From assembly GCA_032622095.1 (NCBI GenBank), contig CP136061.1:217154373-217218372 (forward strand): a stretch of DNA of 64,000 nucleotides, in the 5' to 3' direction. The position numbers and the translations under genes were made by a program. The notes under the pieces were generated by a model. It was not told where the DNA came from, ran no database searches, and worked only from the letters and a program-made list of their open reading frames with translations. The stretch is from Siphonodentalium dalli (Eukaryota > Mollusca > Scaphopoda > Gadilida > Siphonodentaliidae). Below, one piece after another: positions 59,110 to 64,000 of the stretch (position 1 is the first letter of the stretch; each line of letters begins with the position of its first letter).

Positions 59110-59654
59110 GTGTTTTTCTTAAAGTAAGCTTTTTTTTAGAATGCAGGTCACAGGAAATCTATTGACTCGAAAGACTACCAATTGAGAATTGTTTTACTAC
59201 CCAAAGGATAAGAGGGTAGAGTGGATTTTAGATGTTAAAAACTTATACCAGAAAAATCTTCTACTCCAACTGTCCAATGTGGGAGGTAAAATTAGTATCA
59301 CTTTGGGATAAAAGCAGCCATATTTAATAGTCAGCTGAAAATGGTGGGTGAGGGGTTGTCCCTATCAATCTCTGCAGTATAAGTTCAGTTAGTTGGATAA
59401 CTTATATTTGTGAATATGGCGGTATAATCTGTTACAAGTTATCAATTGAGTGTAAGTTTGTTTGAAAGTTGACAACATGCCTTCCGCCATCATTCTGCTG
59501 ATAAATTTACTAACTGAGATTCCACTTCTGTAGACTCAGAGTAACAGTATCGTCAATCTATCTCATGGGCCAGTCGATAGTAAGAGTGCAATTAGGAAAC
59601 TTGGTTCAATGTACTTAGTATTCAGTGGGGAAACATATAAACATGAATACATAC
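59110..59654. other. No feature recognised
   Basis: AT-rich sequence without exons or clear repeats. Confidence 0.3.
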
Positions 59655-59844
59655 CGGTAATATATATGGGAGTCTCGCATATATAAGAGAATGCATTGGC
59701 CTAACAATATTTACCTTGATCTTGTAAGCCAGTGCATTCTCATATATGGGAGGCTCCATATGGGAGACTCGCATATATAAGAGAATATACTGACACAGGA
59801 TCTTTAATGCTGCACCAGAGCAGCTCCCATCATTAAAGGGTTAA
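59655..59844. mobile_element. TTAACCC double-hairpin element, left-truncated
   Basis: Two TATATAAGAGAATGCATTGG-type arms, the GATCTTTAATGCTGCACCAG segment and the right tip AAAGGGTTAA at 59844. The left tip is missing. Confidence 0.65.
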
Positions 59845-60361
59845 TCATGCTGAATTGATCATTGATGCATGGTATCGTGTCAAATCCAGGATCTCTCAAA
59901 TGTGCAAAAAGACACACAGAATCTTCCAAATGTGCAAAAGGTCACTCAGCATGTCAAAGTCTCGTTTGTCTGCGACAGTCAATCTCAACACAATCGCAAT
60001 ACCCATTAAAATTCCATTGAAAATCAAAAATAAATAATTACTGTAAAAATAATTAACATGCAACTAAATTAAAATCAATTTTTTAGGAGACTTGAGAAAA
60101 GCTGGGTGACTTTTTCACATTTGGGAGATCCTGGGTGTCTTTTTTTTCATGTTTAGGAGATCCTGGGTGTCTTTTTGCATGAAACCATTTGACAATAATC
60201 AAATCAGCCTTAACCCTTCCATGATTGTAGCTTCACGAAATTTCCCACAGGGAGCCTCGCATATATAAGATAATACATTGCCCAAACAATATTTATCGTG
60301 ACCTTGGAAGCCAATGTAATCTCTTATGTATACGAAGCTCCCTATGTGAGACTCACATATA

Positions 60362-62236
60362 TGAAAGTGTCAATGACACTGTAGCTTAACTTGGAAAGGG
60401 AATAATTTAATGTATTACAATCAATGGAGCGATTAGGAATGTGGAAAGTTGAATGTCTAATACTAGTTTATCGACATGAAGATATATATAAAATCTAAGA
60501 TGGTTGCTGGCGGCTATGTTTTTCAATAAAATTCAAAAGCATTTGATAGCTTTAGTCATGCAAATAGTAAAATGCAAGATGGCTACCAGCAACCATGTTT
60601 TTTGGCCAAATAACCCCAAAATGACTCGTTCCCATCTACATTCCAATTTCAACAGCCATGACAAATTTTATGATGATCAGACTAAAGGTACGACATGTAG
60701 CCCGTGCTAAAGGATTTAGTCATACAAAGAGTAAAATCCAAGATGGCTGCTGGCGGCCATGTTTTTGGCCGAATGACCCCAAAATGACTCGTTCCCATCT
60801 ACATGTCATTATTAACATTCATGACAAATTTTACGATGATCAGACTAAAGGTACGACCTGTAGCCCGTGCTAAAGGATTTAGTCATACAAAGAGTAAAAT
60901 CCAAGATGGCTGCTGGTGGCCATGTTTTTCGGCCGAATGACCCCAAAATGAATCGTTCCCATCTACATGTCAATATTAACATCCATGACAAATTTCATGA
61001 TGATCAGACTAAAGGTACGACCTGTGGCCCGTGCTAATGGATTAATTTTTGAAATCCAAGATGGCCACTGACGGCCATATTTTTTGTCCGAATGACCCCA
61101 AAATGACTCGTTCCCATCTACATGTCATTATTAACATTCATGACAAATTTTATGATGATCAGACTAAAGGTACGACCTGTAGCCCGTGCTAAAGGATTTA
61201 GTCATACAAAGAGTAAAATCCAAGATGGCTGCTGGCGGCCATGTTTTTCGGGCGATTGACCCCAAAATGAGTCGTTCCCATCTACATGTCATTGTTAACA
61301 TCCATGACAAATTTTATGATGATCAGACTAAAGGTACGACCTGTAGCCCGTGCTAAAGAATTTAGTCATACAAAGAGTAAAATCCAAGATGGCTGCTGGC
61401 GGCCATGTTTTTTGACCGAATGGCCCCAAAATTACTCGTTCCCATCTACATGTCAATATTATCATCCATGACAAATTTCATGATGATCAGACGAACAGTA
61501 CGACCTGTGGCCAGTGCTAATGGATTCAATTTTGAAATCCAAAATGGCCACTGGTGGCCATGTTTTTCGTCCGAATGACCCCAAAATGACTCGTTCCCAT
61601 CTACATTCCAATTTCAACAGCCATGACAAATTTTATGATGATCAGACCAAAGGTATGACCTGTAGCCCGTGCTAAAGATTTAGTCATACAAAGAGTAAAA
61701 TCCAAGATGGCTGCTGGTGGCCATGTTTTTTGGCCGAATGACCCCAAAATGACTCGTTCCCATCTACATGTCATTATTAACATTCATGACAAATTTTATG
61801 ATGATCAGACTAAAAGTACGACCTGTAGCCCGTGCTAAAGAATTTATTCATACAAAGAGTAAAATTCAAGATGGCTGCTGGCGGCCATGTTTTTGGGCCG
61901 AATGACCCCAAAATGACTCGTTCCCTTCTACATGTCAATATTAACATCCATGACAAATTTCATGACGATCAGACAAACAATACAGCCTGTAGCCCGTGCT
62001 AATGGATTGAATTTTGAAATCCAAGATGGCCACTGACGGCCATGTTTTTTTTCCGAATGAGCCCAAAATAATCATTCTGGTCTAAATGTTGATGTCAACA
62101 GCTATGACAAATTTCATAATGATCCGACCAAAGGTACGACCTGTAGCCTGTATTGTTGACGCCTTACGTACACACGCACACACGGACGACAAAGCCATGG
62201 CAATAGCTCAAACTTTACAAAGTAAAGTTGAGCTAA
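60362..62236. mobile_element. Complete Helitron-like non-autonomous element (HINE), 1875 bp
   Basis: 5' end TGAAAGTGTCAATGACACTG with a GTGTCA/TGACAC palindrome and TAGCTTAACTT. 3' end: ACACACGGACGAC tract, hairpin CTCAAACTTTAC/GTAAAGTTGAG, and GAGCTAA. The pieces AGCTTAACTT and AAGTTGAGCT are terminal inverted repeats. The core is ten or so 155-164-bp units. Inserted between A and T with no duplication, as the restored host element shows. No Rep/helicase coding, so mobilised in trans if at all. Confidence 0.8.
60738..62183. repeat. Higher-order tandem repeat, trimer A-A-B x3, period 482
   Basis: The marker CCAAGATGG (or close variant) starts at 60738, 60901, 61056, 61220, 61384, 61539, 61702, 61865 and 62021. 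The steps are 163, 155, 164, 164, 155, 163, 163, 156. Long units (A) carry GATTTAGTCATACAAAGAGT before the marker; short units (B) carry AATGGATT.AATTTTGAAATC and GGCCACTG after it. Confidence 0.8.
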
Positions 62237-62303
62237 TAAGGGAATGCACTGGCACAGGATCTTTAATGTTGCACCAGTGCAGCTCCTGTCATGAAAGGGT
62301 TAA

Positions 62304-62751
62304 TAATGGCCATCAAGCTCAAATATTAGAAAGTGCAGAAACCTTATAGGTTGATGGGAATGAGCAGACGACTGCAGGTGTAATTAATAGCAGGAATAGG
62401 ATTTTGTTCTCATTCTGGACTCTGAGAGAAACACCATGACATTACAAGTCATCTTAAATTTTCTTGAACATATTTTGAGGGGGTCATAAATTTTTGGTTA
62501 TGCACAACCGTGAAACCACAAACATTGGACCATCACAAAAAAATGTGATTTTACTGTATGCCTGATAATTATGGGTAAAAGAATCTCATTCTCAAATCTC
62601 CACAGACATTATTACTTTGGTGTTCCCATGCCTTTTCAGAACAGATTTTAGGTGTGATGAAAGAACTATCGTTGAAGCTGCTACATGTATGTAACTCCAA
62701 CAACATGTTCAGATAGATATCATCATTATCTAGAAAACCAAGTATTTACAA
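62304..62751. other. No gene seen
   Basis: No supported exon. The phrase AATGAGCAGACGAC (62357) also occurs at about 25447. Confidence 0.3.
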
Positions 62752-63262
62752 GAACATCGCTAGGGCTTGGCAAACTACGCCCATGGTAATTTCAACAAAG
62801 GGCCATAACGAATAATCCATATGCCAAATTTAAAAACAAACAGATAACTGTAACCAAAGCTATCACCAGGAAACCAAAATAATCGTCAAATTCTAAGTTG
62901 ACAAGGACCATAACTCTGGCAAAAATGGGCAGACCAAATCCAAATTCGAACTTGACCTGTTTTTCATTTTGCTAATCTACATACAAAATTTGAAAACAGT
63001 CAGACAACAAAACTAAAGTTATCATCTGGAAACCAAAATAATTGGCAAATTCTAAGTCGAAAAGGACCATAAACTCCTGCAAAAATTAGCGGGCAGAACC
63101 CAAATTCGAACTTGACCTGTATTTTGGGCTAGTAAACTCACTCGCATACCAAATTTCATTCCATTCAGTTCAGATTTACTAAAGTTATCATCCCAAAACG
63201 AAAAAAGCAAACAGATGGACGGACCAACCATTAACATAATACGTTCCAGCATATAAAAATTA
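62752..63262. mobile_element. CvA/pearl-like element, short copy
   Basis: Start ACAAGAACATCGCTAGGGCT, two to three ~170-bp units ('CAAATTCGAACTTGACCTGT', 'AAAGTTATCATC'), a weak ACAGATGGACGGACC tract and the tail ACATAATACGTTCCAGCATATAAAA. Shares both ends with 31493-32340. Confidence 0.65.
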
Positions 63263-63428
63263 ATGAGATTTTCCAATCAGAAACCACCCATTGAAATAAG
63301 ACAAATAACACAGCTTATAACAACATATTAAAAACAGGACTGTTCTGAGATTAACCAATTTATTTTATCTCATTCTTCAAGATCTCAACATAATAATTGC
63401 AATAGTATATTATTACCACATGGTGTGC

Positions 63429-63546
63429 TTAACCCTCTCGCAGGCGAGTTTATTATATGATCATTAATTTTCTCCCGCAAACCCTATAATAATTTATTGG
63501 CATAGCCGGGTTGATAAATCACAATATTAACCCGGCACGGGGTTAA
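63429..63546. mobile_element. Short TTAA-flanked element
   Basis: TTAACCCTCTCGCAGG at the left and CCCGGCACGGGGTTAA at the right, 118 bp. Confidence 0.45.
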
Positions 63547-63778
63547 TAAACAAATATGTGTTACATCACGCGTAAGAGGTGGCTGTCCAATCACGTTACG
63601 CATAGCTTTGCAACCAGCCAATCAAATTGGCTTATACATAACTCATTTGTCGTTGATTTTCAGAAGAGAGTTTCAGTAAATCTGATGTTTGTTGAACATA
63701 TTTGTCTGTTCAACACCTACAGTAGTACTCTAATTGGCTACCAGGTAAAGAATGCCGCTAGTTCATATGATAAAACAC

Positions 63779-63908
63779 TTGTTGCATGGTTTCGAGGTTG
63801 ACATGAGGATTTATCAACTCTTGGAAGATAATATTCACCTCGGCCTCGGTGAATATTAACTTCCTCGGGTTAATAAATCCTCATGTCAACCTCGAAACCA
63901 TGCAACAA
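63779..63908. repeat. Nested fold-back, 36-base outer arms and 28-base inner palindrome
   Basis: TTGTTGCATGGTTTCGAGGT and the next 16 bases recur inverted at 63873-63908. Between them AATATTCACCTCGGCCTCGGTGAATATT (63830-63857, written here as AATATTCACC / GGTGAATATT) is its own palindrome. Confidence 0.8.
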
Positions 63909-64000
63909 ATGTATGTCATATATGATGTAACATATGACGTCATATCCATATGTGAATATATTTTTGCAAATAAACTGAGTAATATTGTAATATTGGCCTA

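Larger units (their letters stand above)
60210..62303. mobile_element. TTAACCC element split by a Helitron-like insertion
   Basis: The left tip TTAACCCTTCCATGATTGTA starts at 60210 and the right tip GTCATGAAAGGGTTAA ends at 62303. The hairpin sequence is cut at CACATATA (60361) and resumes TAAGGGAATGCACTGG (62237), the exact continuation seen in other copies. Without the insert it would be about 219 bp. Confidence 0.8.

Overview
The window is animal nuclear DNA, AT-rich, with spliced genes, long introns and dense repeats. The repeats (arrays of units of about 155-170 bp ending in ACGG-type microsatellites and a terminal hairpin) resemble the CvA/pearl and Helitron-like non-autonomous elements known from bivalves, so a bivalve or other mollusc is the most likely source. 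That is inference; no species can be named.

Two protein genes can be rebuilt completely and sit head to head. WDR82 is on the minus strand: nine coding exons from 39923 down to 15789, all phases fit, 313 residues, the same length as human WDR82. Glycerate kinase (GLYCTK) is on the plus strand: four coding exons from 45210 to 56163, about 549 residues. From memory, human WDR82 and GLYCTK are also divergent neighbours on chromosome 3p21, so this is probably an old linkage. A third gene is seen only as a first coding exon: a signal peptide on the minus strand (2503-2578) with a TATA box 80 bases upstream.

Layout: 1-2500, fold-back repeats and apparently unique DNA; 2503-2667, secreted-protein first exon and promoter; 3090-10140, decayed tandem arrays and TTAA-flanked elements; 10142-15788, mostly unique DNA with one hAT-like element; 15789-39923, WDR82 with introns full of Helitron-like arrays, two hAT-like elements and minisatellites; 39924-45209, divergent intergenic region with a duplicated WDR82 leader, a 5'-truncated LINE and a TIR element with a TTAAGC core; 45210-56163, GLYCTK, whose intron 3 holds a 4.6 kb TIR element; 56300-64000, tandem TTAA-flanked elements, a Helitron-like element with a three-unit higher-order repeat, and fold-backs.

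The two complete genes have unrelated jobs (chromatin and transcription versus serine/fructose carbon metabolism). They share only the intergenic region. Most of the remaining DNA is non-autonomous transposon sequence, often nested; in several cases target duplications or an empty site can be read directly.
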